The notes beneath the pieces are model-generated. The model worked only from the letters and a program-made list of their open reading frames with translations. It did no database searches and was not told the DNA's origin. DNA of 64,000 nucleotides from the NCBI GenBank assembly GCA_000341795.1, contig AODO01000062.1, forward strand, positions 1 through 64,000, read 5' to 3'. Positions 9,134 to 17,680 of the stretch are shown piece after piece (within the stretch, counting starts at the first letter, position 1; every line of letters starts with the position of its first letter). The translations under genes were made by a program, and so were the position numbers. Source of the DNA: Rhodococcus triatomae BKS 15-14. Its GTDB lineage: Bacteria; Actinomycetota; Actinomycetes; Mycobacteriales; Mycobacteriaceae.

Positions 9134-9727
9134 TTACTTCTTCTTGCCTGCCAGACCACGCCAGGCGAGGTTCTCCAGCAGGTCGGCGGCCTTCTCCACC
9201 TCGATCTCGCCGCCTGCGACCCGGTCCGCGACGGCTTCACCCGCACCGACGAGCGCGACGGCCATGATGCCGAAGTCGGTGCCCGGCTCCGGGTCCTTCG
9301 TGCTGGATTCGAGCAGCTTCGCGGTCAGCTCGATCAGGCGCGCGCGACTGGTCCGAACCTGCGTCGCGAACGCCTGCTCCCCCATCGACTGCCGGTACAG
9401 CACCATCCAGGAGGACCGGTGCTCGTCGACGAAACCCAGGAATCCCAGCAAGGCGGCACGCAGCTGCTCGCGTGGGGTGAGGGTGGGGTCCGCGGCGGGG
9501 GTGATCGCCTCGACGAACCGCTGGCCCTCGCGCGCGATGCTCGCGCTGAACAGCTCGTCCTTCGACCCGTAGTAGAGGTACAGCATCGGCTTGGAGATCT
9601 CGGCGGCTGCGGCGATCGCGTCCATCGACGTGTCGTGGTAGCCCCGGGCGGAGAACACCTCGACGGCCGCGTCGAGCATCTGCTGCTCGCGCACGGCGCG
9701 CGGGAGCCGTTTCGTTCCGCCTGCCAT
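9134..9727 (-). CDS. TetR-family regulator of the fadA2/fabG4 locus
   Basis: 197 residues from ATG 9727, with GGAGGA 4-5 nt upstream; a longer frame to 9877 lacks this. The N-terminal helix-turn-helix is clear (AAVEVFSARGYHDTSMDAIA then ISKPMLYLYYGSKDEL). The C-terminal ligand domain is generic, and the protein ends in a Lys-rich tail. It is positionally equivalent to Rv0238. The palindrome 53 nt upstream and its near-copy between fadA2 and fabG4 suggest autoregulation and control of the fatty-acid genes, probably with acyl-CoA as ligand (inference). Confidence 0.9.
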   Translation of the reverse strand: MAGGTKRLPRAVREQQMLDAAVEVFSARGYHDTSMDAIAAAAEISKPMLYLYYGSKDELFSASIAREGQRFVEAITPAADPTLTPREQLRAALLGFLGFVDEHRSSWMVLYRQSMGEQAFATQVRTSRARLIELTAKLLESSTKDPEPGTDFGIMAVALVGAGEAVADRVAGGEIEVEKAADLLENLAWRGLAGKKK

Positions 9728-9779
9728 CGTTCCTCCAGAGTCTGTGGCGCCGAGCACACTCGGTCCCCAGGTGGTCGAT

Positions 9780-9795
9780 CTTACTCTAGAGTAAG
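9780..9795. promoter_or_regulatory. TetR autoregulatory operator
   Basis: CTTACTCTAGAGTAAG is a perfect 16-bp palindrome 53 nt before the TetR start. Its outer 6-bp arms are identical to those of the site at 6765-6780. Confidence 0.85.
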
Positions 9796-9890
9796 AATGA
9801 TGTGTGTCCACCGGCATTCTGCCGGAACGTCGCGATCCTCGTGCACACGGTGTGACGACCGACCCGCTCCGACACACGGCACACCCCGGA

Positions 9891-11081
9891 TCAGCAGTTC
9901 ACCACGCCCTTCGCCGTCGCGACACGGACCGCGGACGCATCCACCTGCGACTGCGGCAACCGACCCGCCGCAACCTCCGCCTCCAGGTGGTCCAGCACCG
10001 CGGGCACCTCGGCCGTGGTCAGCCACAACGCGACATCCGCACCCGCCGTCAGCGCCGCCGCGACGGCGTGTGGAACATCCATCCGGTCGGTGATCGCCTT
10101 CATCCCGGACAGGTCGTCCGTGAAGATCGGCCCGACGAACGGCGGTGCGGCGTAGCCGGTTCCGGTCCGCAGCAGCGACATGGCCGCGGGGCTGATGCTC
10201 GCCGGCACACCGGGGGCGGTCAGGCCCGGCACGTCCAGATGTCCGACCATCACGCCCACGTCGGTGGTCACGAGGGAGCGGTACGGAACAAGGTCCCACG
10301 TCTGCAACTCGTCCAGCGGCGGCGTCGTCACCGCGCCGGTGTGCGAATCCCCCGACGCCGACCCGTGTCCGGGGAAGTGCTTGATGACCGGGAACACCCC
10401 GGCATCGCGCAATCCGCGCGCGTACTCACCTGCATACGCCGTCACCGTCTCCGGATCGTCGGCGAACGAGCGGTCGCCGATCACGGAGTCCGCGGGCTGC
10501 CCGCTGACGTCGACGACCGGCGCGAAATCGACGGTGATCCCGAGGTCGGCGAGCCCACGACCACGCGCGAGCGCCATCTCGTACGTCTGCTCGGGGGTCA
10601 TCGTCTGCGCGACCGTCCGCGGCGCGGGGTCCGCACCGAGCAGCTCCGACACCCGCGAGACGCGTCCGCCCTCCTCGTCGATGCTCACCATGACCGGCAC
10701 CTTCGCCGCTGCCTGAACCTGGGGGACCTGCCGGTTGCCGAGCATCGACTCGTCCGTCCAGCTCCCGACGAAGATGCCGCCGACCTGTTCGTCGCGCACC
10801 ACCGCAACGGCGTCCGCGGTTCCGGTGACACCGACGTTGAGCAACTGCGCCAACCGCTGTCGGGGCGTCAGTTCGGCGAGGAACGCGGCGCCGCACATCG
10901 GTGCCGCCATCGTCGCGGCGTCGGTCGTCGGGAGCGAGCTCTGCGCCGTCGTCGCCGCCGTCGGCTCGGTGGTCGACGCGGCAGTGGTCTCGCCCTGACC
11001 CGATTCTGAGTTGGCGCATCCGGCCACCACACCGAGGCCGAGAATCATGGCCAGAACACGGGTCGAGCGGGTTGCAGTCAC
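9891..11081 (-). CDS. lpqI: Lipoprotein beta-N-acetylglucosaminidase LpqI (GH3)
   Basis: 396 residues from GTG 11081. A TACCCT box 6 nt before this GTG points to a leaderless start. The lipobox VVAGC has Cys22; a Ser/Thr/Ala linker follows. The GH3 NagZ-like domain shows SIDEEGGRVSR, the signature KHFPGHGSASGDSHTG and the nucleophile region FTDDLSGM. LpqI (Rv0237) releases GlcNAc from peptidoglycan fragments at the outer face of the membrane during recycling. The order LpqI-TetR-HtdX is as in mycobacteria, without the VapBC pair. Confidence 0.93.
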   Translation of the reverse strand: MTATRSTRVLAMILGLGVVAGCANSESGQGETTAASTTEPTAATTAQSSLPTTDAATMAAPMCGAAFLAELTPRQRLAQLLNVGVTGTADAVAVVRDEQVGGIFVGSWTDESMLGNRQVPQVQAAAKVPVMVSIDEEGGRVSRVSELLGADPAPRTVAQTMTPEQTYEMALARGRGLADLGITVDFAPVVDVSGQPADSVIGDRSFADDPETVTAYAGEYARGLRDAGVFPVIKHFPGHGSASGDSHTGAVTTPPLDELQTWDLVPYRSLVTTDVGVMVGHLDVPGLTAPGVPASISPAAMSLLRTGTGYAAPPFVGPIFTDDLSGMKAITDRMDVPHAVAAALTAGADVALWLTTAEVPAVLDHLEAEVAAGRLPQSQVDASAVRVATAKGVVNC

Positions 11082-11168
11082 CACGCCAGGGTAGGCCACG
11101 GCACCCGCCGGCCCCGCCTCGAACAGGTACCCTGGCAGCAGGATCGTCCCCGCCACCAGGAGGTTTCG

Positions 11169-11636
11169 ATGCCCGCAGACCTGATGCTCATCGCATACGA
11201 CGGAACCGAGAACTCCCGGCGCGCAGTCGAGCACGCCGGACGCTTCCTCAGCGCGGAACGCGCCGTCGTCGTGACGGCCTGGGAGCCGATGGTGCGCCAG
11301 GCGGCCCGCATGTCGGGGCTGTCCGGGGTCGTGCAACCCGAGTGGGTGCCGGACGAGGACACGGAGGACATCGCCCTGACCGACGCCAAGGCCGTCAACA
11401 GCGAAGGTCTCGATCTCGCCCGCAGCGTCGGCCTGAACGCCGAGGGCCGCACGATCGAATCGGTGACCACCATCTGGACCACCATCGTCGAGGTGGCCGA
11501 CGAACTCGACGCGGACATCATCGTCACGGGAACGCGCGGCACCACCGGCCTCAAGTCGTTGCTGCAGTCGTCCGTCGCCGATCACGTCCTGCGACACAGC
11601 CACCGGCCGGTGCTGATCGTGCCACCCGGCCGCTGA
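11169..11636 (+). CDS. Universal stress protein (UspA family)
   Basis: 155 residues, single Usp domain. It begins MLIAYDGTENSRRAVEHAG and has the C-terminal nucleotide-binding pattern GTRGTTGLKSLLQSSVADHVL...RPVLIVP, the ATP-binding G-2x-G-9x-G(S/T) type. AGGAGG lies 6 nt before ATG 11169. It is divergent from lpqI by 87 nt. Its role is probably ATP-linked stress adaptation; nothing in the context narrows this. Confidence 0.9.
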   Translation: MPADLMLIAYDGTENSRRAVEHAGRFLSAERAVVVTAWEPMVRQAARMSGLSGVVQPEWVPDEDTEDIALTDAKAVNSEGLDLARSVGLNAEGRTIESVTTIWTTIVEVADELDADIIVTGTRGTTGLKSLLQSSVADHVLRHSHRPVLIVPPGR

Positions 11637-11755
11637 GCGTCCCATCCCTCAAGATCGGCGGGACCGGGTCTGCGCCTGCCGACCCGAATCCGGGCCTCCA
11701 GGTGATACCTTGGCGCGAACGTTTCCGTACGGCAGCAGCAATTGGGAGAACCGAG

Positions 11756-11926
11756 ATGAAGTTCCTTGTCCCCGGCGTGGCAAGTGCAGTGATCGGCGCG
11801 GTCCTCGGACTGGCCGTGGTCTTCGGCGTCACCGCCGCCGCCTCGGACAACACCCGCCCCGACGTCGATCGGAGCGGCAACGCGAACTCGTCCCTGCTGA
11901 ACCAGGTGGAGTACGGCAGCCGCTAA
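11756..11926 (+). CDS. Small DUF2613 membrane protein (Rv0236A-like)
   Basis: A 56-residue protein: MKFLVPGVASAVIGAVLG begins a single hydrophobic helix or signal anchor, followed by a polar tail rich in Asp, Asn and Ser. GGGAGAACCGAG before ATG 11756 provides the ribosome-binding site. It sits 36 nt upstream of aftD, exactly like the secreted Rv0236A before Rv0236c. It is likely in one operon with aftD and may be a small partner of it. Confidence 0.85.
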   Translation: MKFLVPGVASAVIGAVLGLAVVFGVTAAASDNTRPDVDRSGNANSSLLNQVEYGSR

Positions 11927-11962
11927 CAGCACCACAGGGGAGAGCGGCCTGATCGCTCACCC

Positions 11963-14900
11963 GTGACGAACCCGTACCACTCGACCACCGAGGCGCCCGA
12001 CACCCAACCGCTGACCAGGCGGTGGCTGTTGGGCGTCTCGGTGGTCGCGTTCGTTCTGGCCTTCCTGCAGGCACCCGGCCTGCTCGTCGCCGACACCAAG
12101 TACGACCTGACGCAGAATCCGTTGGGGTTCCTCGAACGGGCCTCGCACCAGTGGTCCTCACTGGCACCGCTCGGCCAGGTCCAGAACCAGGCGTACGGCT
12201 ACTTCTTCCCGCACGGCGCGTTCTTCGGTCTCGGCCACGTCCTCCACATTCCGCCGTGGATCACCCAGCGGGTGTGGTGGGCACTGCTGCTGATCGCCGG
12301 TTTCTGGGGCATCATCCGGCTCGCCGAGGCTCTCGGCATCGGAAGTCGCAGTTCCCGTGTCATCGCGGCCGTCGCGTTCGCGCTCTCGCCCCGCGTGCTG
12401 ACCACACTCGGATCCATCTCGTCGGAAACCCTGCCGATGATGCTGGCGCCGTGGGTGCTTCTCCCCGTGGTCCTTGCGACTTCGGCGCCTGTGCGCGTTT
12501 CTGGTAGCCCCCACTACCAAAAACGCGCACAGGTGCAGCTGGCCGCGCAGTCGGCGGTCGCCGTCGCACTGATGGGAGCGGTCAACGCCGTCGCGACCGC
12601 CGCCGCCTGTCTCGTCGCGGGTCTCTGGTGGATCGCACACCGACCGAACCGCCGGTGGTGGACGTTCACGGCGTGGTGGCTGCCGCTGTGCCTGGTCGCC
12701 GTCACCTGGTGGATCGTCCCGCTGCTGCTGCTCGGGCGCGTCAGCCCACCGTTCCTCGACTACATCGAGTCGTCCGGCGTCACCACGCAGTGGACGAGCC
12801 TCACCGAGGTGCTGCGCGGCACCGACAGCTGGACACCCTTCGTCTCGCCCGAGCGGATCGCGGGCGCCGTCCTCGTCACCCAGCCCGCCGCCGTCGTCGC
12901 GACCGGTGCGCTCGCCGCCGCAGGCATGGCCGGGCTGGCGATGCGGTCGATGCCCGCCAAGGGCCGGCTGGTGCTGATCCTGTTCGTCGGCCTCGCCGGC
13001 CTCGGCGCCGGTTACGTCGGCGAACTCGGATCACCGATCGCCGACACGGTGCGGACGTTCCTGGACTCCGGCGGCGCACCACTGCGCAACGTCCACAAAC
13101 TCGAACCGCTGGTCCGGCTGCCGCTCGTCCTCGGTCTCGCCCACCTGCTGGCGAAGGTCCCGCTCCCCGGGTCCGTGCCGACGGCCCGCTGGCGCAGCGC
13201 GTTCGCCCACCCCGAACGCGAACCGATGGTCGCGCTGACCAGCCTGATCCTGGTGGCCCTCACGCTGGCCACCTCGCTCGCCTGGACCGGCAAGCTCGCC
13301 CCCCGCGGCGCATACGACGAGGTGCCCGCGCACTGGCACGAGGCAGCCGACTGGCTCGGCGAGCACGCCGCAGGCGACTCCCCCGACGGCTCGGACGCCG
13401 TCCGCGCGCTCGTCGTACCCGGTGCGCCCTTCGCGGCGCAGATGTGGGGGCTGACCCGCGACGAGCCGCTGCAGGCCCTCGCCACCACACCGTGGGCCTC
13501 GCGGGACGCGGTCCCGCTGGTTCCGCCCGGAGCGATCCGCGCCCTCGACTCCGTCCAACGCCTCATCTCCGACGGCACCCCGTCGGACGGCCTCGCCGCG
13601 ACACTGCGCGGGCAGGGCATCGGCTTCGTGGTGATCCGCAACGACCTCGACCCCGAGACGTCGCGCTCGACCCGCCCGCTGCTCGTGCACCGGGCGATCG
13701 AGGGATCGCCGGGCCTCACGCGGGTGGCCGAGTTCGGGGAGGAGATCGGGCCCACCGGGATGGACGGCATCGTCACCGACGGCGACCTGTACCCCGAGTA
13801 CCCCGCAATCGAGATCTACCGCGTCGATGCGCCTGAGGCATCGCTCGGCACCGCCGGTCCGTACACCGTCGACCTGGCGGGCGTACCGGTCGTCCAGGGC
13901 GGCCCCGAATCGGTGCAGCGACTGGCCGCACGCCGGGCCGTCGACGGCGACGGTCTCGCGGCCGGGCCGGTGTTGCTCGCCGCGGACGCCGCTGCCGCCG
14001 GCCTGCCCGTCGACGCCGTCACCGTCACCGACACCCCCACCGACCGCGAAACCGACTTCGGTCAGGTCGACAACCACAGCTCCGCGCTGCGCGGTCCCGA
14101 CGACGCCCGGCGCACCCACAACCTCGTCGCCGACTACCCCGTCGACGGCGCGGACCTCGTCACCGGACGGTGGGAGGGCGCGCGCATCACCGTGTCGAGC
14201 TCGGCGGCCGACGCGACCCAGCTCGGTGGTACCGCACCCGGTAGCGGCCCGGCCGCCGTGGTGGACGACGATCCCGCAACCGGGTGGTTCAGCAACGGGC
14301 TCGAAAGCGCCCTCGGCCAGTGGATCCGCCTCGACTTCGACGAACCCGTCACGAGCGGCCTGCTCAAGCTGCGCACCAGCGGGGCCGCACTGGGCGTTCC
14401 GGTTCGCCAACTGGAGGTCACGACCGCCAACGGCAGCACCGCCGTCCGCATCTCCGAGCCCGGTGAGCCGGTGGTCGTGTCGCTGCCCCCCGGCCGCACC
14501 GACTGGGTGAAGGTCACCGCCACCCACACCGAGGACGGGTCGGTCGGCAGCCAGTTCGGGATCAGCGAGATCTCCGTCGAGGACTACAGCGACCGCGACA
14601 ACCCCGTCACCCTCCCGATCCGGCACCACACCGTGCTGCCCGCCACTCCGCCCGGCGCGACCGTGACGGGCTGGGACCTCGGCCAGGAACTGCCCGGCCG
14701 CACCGCGTGCGTCGACGGCCCCGACCGCGTCCGCTGCCACCCCGGACTGGGCCTTCAGCCGGAGGAACCGAGCGTCTTCGAACGCACCCTGTCGGTGCCG
14801 ACGGACACCACGGTCACCCCGCGACTCCTGGTCCGGTCCCGTCCGAGTGCCGAACTCGACGACCTCCTCGCCGACCCGGCCCGCCCCCGCGCCGCAGGGG

Positions 14901-16372
14901 ACGCCCTCGTCGCCGATCCCCGCGGGTCCACCGCCGCGAGCGTCGACGGCGACGAACGCACCAGCTGGACCGCGTCCCGCGACAGCATCGCCGCCCCGGG
15001 CGGGAAACCCACCGTGACACTGTCACTTCCGCAGCCAGTCCCGGTGTCGGGGCTCGACCTGACGCCGAGCCCGGGGACGGTGCCCGCGCACGCGACACGT
15101 GTCGCGGTGAACCTCGGGAACGGCCCTCAGGTCCGGGACCTCGACGACGACAACCGGATCGAGCTCGAGCCCACCGTCACCGACCGCATCGTCGTCAGCA
15201 TCGTGGACTGGGACGACGTCCTCGACCGCACCGCCCTCGGTTTCGCGCAGCCCTACCCGCCCGGCTTCGCCGAGATCGGCGTCCTCACCCCCGGCGACGG
15301 CGGCGCGGTGACCGTCGCGGGTACCGGTGTCGCCGACGCTCCCGGCGACCGCGTCGTCACCGTCGGGTGCGACCTCGGGCCGGTGATCTCGTTCGCCGGT
15401 TCCGTCATGAACACCACACTCACCGCCACGGTCGACGAACTGCGTTCCGGTGCACCGGTTCCCGCGACGGTGTGCGCTGTCGACGGCACCACGGGCGCGG
15501 GTACGTCCGTGCCGCTTCCCGCCGGGGAGCCGTCGGTGGTCGTCGCCCCCGGCCCCGCGTTCACCGTCGACAGTCTGCGCCTCGACGCCGCTCCCCCGAC
15601 CTCGGAGGCGCAGCGCCTCGTCCCGGCACCGACAACCGCCTGGACCCCCAACCACCGTGAGCTGACCGTCGGCACCGCCGACGATCGCTCGACTGTCGGC
15701 ACCGCCGACGGCGACCGGATTCTCGTGAACCCGGAGTCCCAGAACGTCGGATGGGTCGCGACCGCTCCCGACGGCACCGAACTCACCCCCGTCACCGTCA
15801 ACGGATGGCAACAGGGCTGGGTCGTGCCCGCGGGCACGACCGGCACCGTCACCCTCGAGTTCCCCACCGACCGCTGGTACCGGTTCGGAATCGCCGCCGG
15901 ACTGCTGGCACTGCTACCGCTGCTCGCGCTGGCGCTGTGGCCGCGCGGTCGCAGGCGCGTCGATCTCGGTCCCGCGCCGCGGACCTGGCGCGGCACCGGT
16001 GCCGCCACGCTCGGTGTCGTCGCCACCGCGACCGTCCTCGCCGGCTGGGCGGGCGCCCTGATCGCGGTCGCGACGGCCGGCGCCGTCGTCGCACTCGGGC
16101 GACGGCGTGGCGCGCGATCCGCGGCCCGCGCCCTCGTCGCGGCGGCGGGAGTCGGGACCGCCCTCGGTGCCGCACTGCTCTCGACGGGGCCGTGGCGTTT
16201 CCCCGACGGCTACGTCGGACACTCCTGGCTGGTTCAGTCGGCGGCGCTGATCGGCGTCGTCGCCGTCGGCTGGTCCGCGGTGCCGCTCTCACGAGTCGCG
16301 ACGCGACTGTTGCGGCGCCGAGCCTCCCAGCGGGCGAGCGCCACCCGCGCCGGCTCCTCGACCAGCGCGTAA
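11963..16372 (+). CDS. aftD: Alpha-(1->3)-arabinofuranosyltransferase AftD
   Basis: 1469 residues from GTG 11963. N-terminal multi-pass GT-C region (about 1-450, roughly a dozen hydrophobic helices), a large periplasmic part with discoidin/CBM-like modules (for example around 760-870, DDDPATGWFSNG...GQWIRLDF), and C-terminal transmembrane helices from about 1300. AftD (Rv0236c) adds alpha-1,3 branches to arabinogalactan and lipoarabinomannan using decaprenyl-phosphoryl-arabinose. Residues 176-190 (PVRVSGSPHYQKRAQ) are encoded by a 46-bp palindrome and look like an insertion between two membrane helices. The last 139 bp overlap the convergent acyltransferase gene. Confidence 0.93.
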   Translation: MTNPYHSTTEAPDTQPLTRRWLLGVSVVAFVLAFLQAPGLLVADTKYDLTQNPLGFLERASHQWSSLAPLGQVQNQAYGYFFPHGAFFGLGHVLHIPPWITQRVWWALLLIAGFWGIIRLAEALGIGSRSSRVIAAVAFALSPRVLTTLGSISSETLPMMLAPWVLLPVVLATSAPVRVSGSPHYQKRAQVQLAAQSAVAVALMGAVNAVATAAACLVAGLWWIAHRPNRRWWTFTAWWLPLCLVAVTWWIVPLLLLGRVSPPFLDYIESSGVTTQWTSLTEVLRGTDSWTPFVSPERIAGAVLVTQPAAVVATGALAAAGMAGLAMRSMPAKGRLVLILFVGLAGLGAGYVGELGSPIADTVRTFLDSGGAPLRNVHKLEPLVRLPLVLGLAHLLAKVPLPGSVPTARWRSAFAHPEREPMVALTSLILVALTLATSLAWTGKLAPRGAYDEVPAHWHEAADWLGEHAAGDSPDGSDAVRALVVPGAPFAAQMWGLTRDEPLQALATTPWASRDAVPLVPPGAIRALDSVQRLISDGTPSDGLAATLRGQGIGFVVIRNDLDPETSRSTRPLLVHRAIEGSPGLTRVAEFGEEIGPTGMDGIVTDGDLYPEYPAIEIYRVDAPEASLGTAGPYTVDLAGVPVVQGGPESVQRLAARRAVDGDGLAAGPVLLAADAAAAGLPVDAVTVTDTPTDRETDFGQVDNHSSALRGPDDARRTHNLVADYPVDGADLVTGRWEGARITVSSSAADATQLGGTAPGSGPAAVVDDDPATGWFSNGLESALGQWIRLDFDEPVTSGLLKLRTSGAALGVPVRQLEVTTANGSTAVRISEPGEPVVVSLPPGRTDWVKVTATHTEDGSVGSQFGISEISVEDYSDRDNPVTLPIRHHTVLPATPPGATVTGWDLGQELPGRTACVDGPDRVRCHPGLGLQPEEPSVFERTLSVPTDTTVTPRLLVRSRPSAELDDLLADPARPRAAGDALVADPRGSTAASVDGDERTSWTASRDSIAAPGGKPTVTLSLPQPVPVSGLDLTPSPGTVPAHATRVAVNLGNGPQVRDLDDDNRIELEPTVTDRIVVSIVDWDDVLDRTALGFAQPYPPGFAEIGVLTPGDGGAVTVAGTGVADAPGDRVVTVGCDLGPVISFAGSVMNTTLTATVDELRSGAPVPATVCAVDGTTGAGTSVPLPAGEPSVVVAPGPAFTVDSLRLDAAPPTSEAQRLVPAPTTAWTPNHRELTVGTADDRSTVGTADGDRILVNPESQNVGWVATAPDGTELTPVTVNGWQQGWVVPAGTTGTVTLEFPTDRWYRFGIAAGLLALLPLLALALWPRGRRRVDLGPAPRTWRGTGAATLGVVATATVLAGWAGALIAVATAGAVVALGRRRGARSAARALVAAAGVGTALGAALLSTGPWRFPDGYVGHSWLVQSAALIGVVAVGWSAVPLSRVATRLLRRRASQRASATRAGSSTSA
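12488..12533. repeat. Intragenic palindromic element, copy 1 (inside aftD)
   Basis: 20-nt arms (CCTGTGCGCGTTTCTGGTAG and its complement with one mismatch) flank a 6-nt loop CCCCCA. It is read in frame as PVRVSGSPHYQKRAQ. Copy 2, at 21506-21551 in another membrane-protein gene, is read in the same frame. Confidence 0.9.
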
Positions 16373-17481
16373 CTCGCCGACGCCACGGCCAGACTCAGGA
16401 TCACCGTCACGAAAAGCACGAACACGAAACTGCCGTCGAACGGGAGGATCCCGAACACGGGAAACACGATCGACAGCACCAGCAGATGCCAGATGAACAA
16501 GCCGTACGACCACCGTCCGACCGCGAGCGCGAGCGGCGACGACAGTGACCACACCGCCCGAGGCCTCGTCGGAGAAGGGTGCCCGCCCGCACCGAACACC
16601 AGCGGGGCGAGCAGACCGAACGCGAGGACCGCGCCGAGCACGATCTTGACCATGTACTGCCACGGCTGCGCCCGCTGCAGTCCCTCGGGTCCCGCGAGGT
16701 CGGTGCAGGCGAGTCCGAACGCGACCAGGGCGATCGCCGTCATCGGGCCGCGCCGCCGCACGAACCGGTGCACCGGCCCCTCGGGCAGCATCACGAGCTC
16801 GGCCAGCACCATGCCCGCCCCGAACCAGGGCAGGTAGCCGGGCAGCCAGTTGTCCGCATGGATTCCGTCCGGCGTCGGCACCGGCACGAATCCCCAGCCG
16901 AGGCTGAGCACGATCGCCGTCAGCAGCACCGGGATCCGCAGACGCGCAGCGGGACCCCGCAACCGGACCAGTGCGAACGCGAGGAGCGGCAGCACCAGGT
17001 AGAACGCCACCTCCACCGACAGGCTCCACATCTGTGTGAGGCCGTCGGTGAGGGTCAGCGGCACGAACACCTGGACGAGCCCGAGGTTGGATGCCCACAC
17101 CCGCCAGCCGTTCCCGGCGCTCGGCAGGAACGTCAACACCACCGCGACCACCACCCAGTACGCAGGCAGGATGCGGACGGCGCGATGCAGGAAGTAGCGG
17201 CCGACCGGCGAAGCGGTACCGAAGCCGCGCGCGGCCGCGGCGTGCGGACGCCACAGCAGGAAGCCCGACAGCGCGAAGAACACCGCGACCGCGAGGTCGA
17301 AGCGGCCCCAGATCCGACCGAGGACCGGCGTCGACACGGCACCGGTCTGGAACGCGACATGGGTGAGGAGGACGCCGAGCGCGGCGAGGCCGCGCATCCC
17401 CTCGAGCGCGGGAACGAACCCGCGAACCGCCTGGTGAGGCAGAGTCGGCGGCGTGTCGGGTCGGACTTCGTAGGTGTTCAT
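16234..17481 (-). CDS. Membrane acyltransferase (acyltransferase-3 family), TmaT-like
   Basis: 415 residues with about ten hydrophobic helices. It begins with the family signature FVPALEGMRGLAALGVLLTH (catalytic-type His41), then VAVFFALSGFLLWRP and HRAVRILPAYW. It is syntenic with Rv0228, whose corynebacterial homologue TmaT acetylates trehalose monomycolate before MmpL export. Here it is next to aftD and the Rv0227c-like gene and may modify TMM or another envelope lipid. The C-terminal ~46 residues (ARRRNSRVATRESG...) lie beyond the membrane domain and are encoded on the strand opposite the end of aftD. Confidence 0.88.
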   Translation of the reverse strand: MNTYEVRPDTPPTLPHQAVRGFVPALEGMRGLAALGVLLTHVAFQTGAVSTPVLGRIWGRFDLAVAVFFALSGFLLWRPHAAAARGFGTASPVGRYFLHRAVRILPAYWVVVAVVLTFLPSAGNGWRVWASNLGLVQVFVPLTLTDGLTQMWSLSVEVAFYLVLPLLAFALVRLRGPAARLRIPVLLTAIVLSLGWGFVPVPTPDGIHADNWLPGYLPWFGAGMVLAELVMLPEGPVHRFVRRRGPMTAIALVAFGLACTDLAGPEGLQRAQPWQYMVKIVLGAVLAFGLLAPLVFGAGGHPSPTRPRAVWSLSSPLALAVGRWSYGLFIWHLLVLSIVFPVFGILPFDGSFVFVLFVTVILSLAVASASYALVEEPARVALARWEARRRNSRVATRESGTADQPTATTPISAAD

Positions 17482-17680
17482 CAGGGGTCCAGTGTGCGCG
17501 ACGGCCGTCGATTCGACCTACCGGTGAGTTTTCTACGGCGCCCAATATTAGGCGTGCCAGCGCAATCGAACACCCGACACTGTTACTGTCTGGGCTCACA
17601 GGGTGTCTCAGGACACTCCGCGATCGGTGCGGTCCTGCCGCCGTGCTGGTGGGGCCATCAGGAGACTAAGGAGATTCAGT

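Noticed and set aside
12488-12533. Intragenic palindrome as a transcription terminator
   Set aside because: It lies in the middle of an intact conserved gene and is not followed by a T-run; the second copy is also in mid-gene and in frame.
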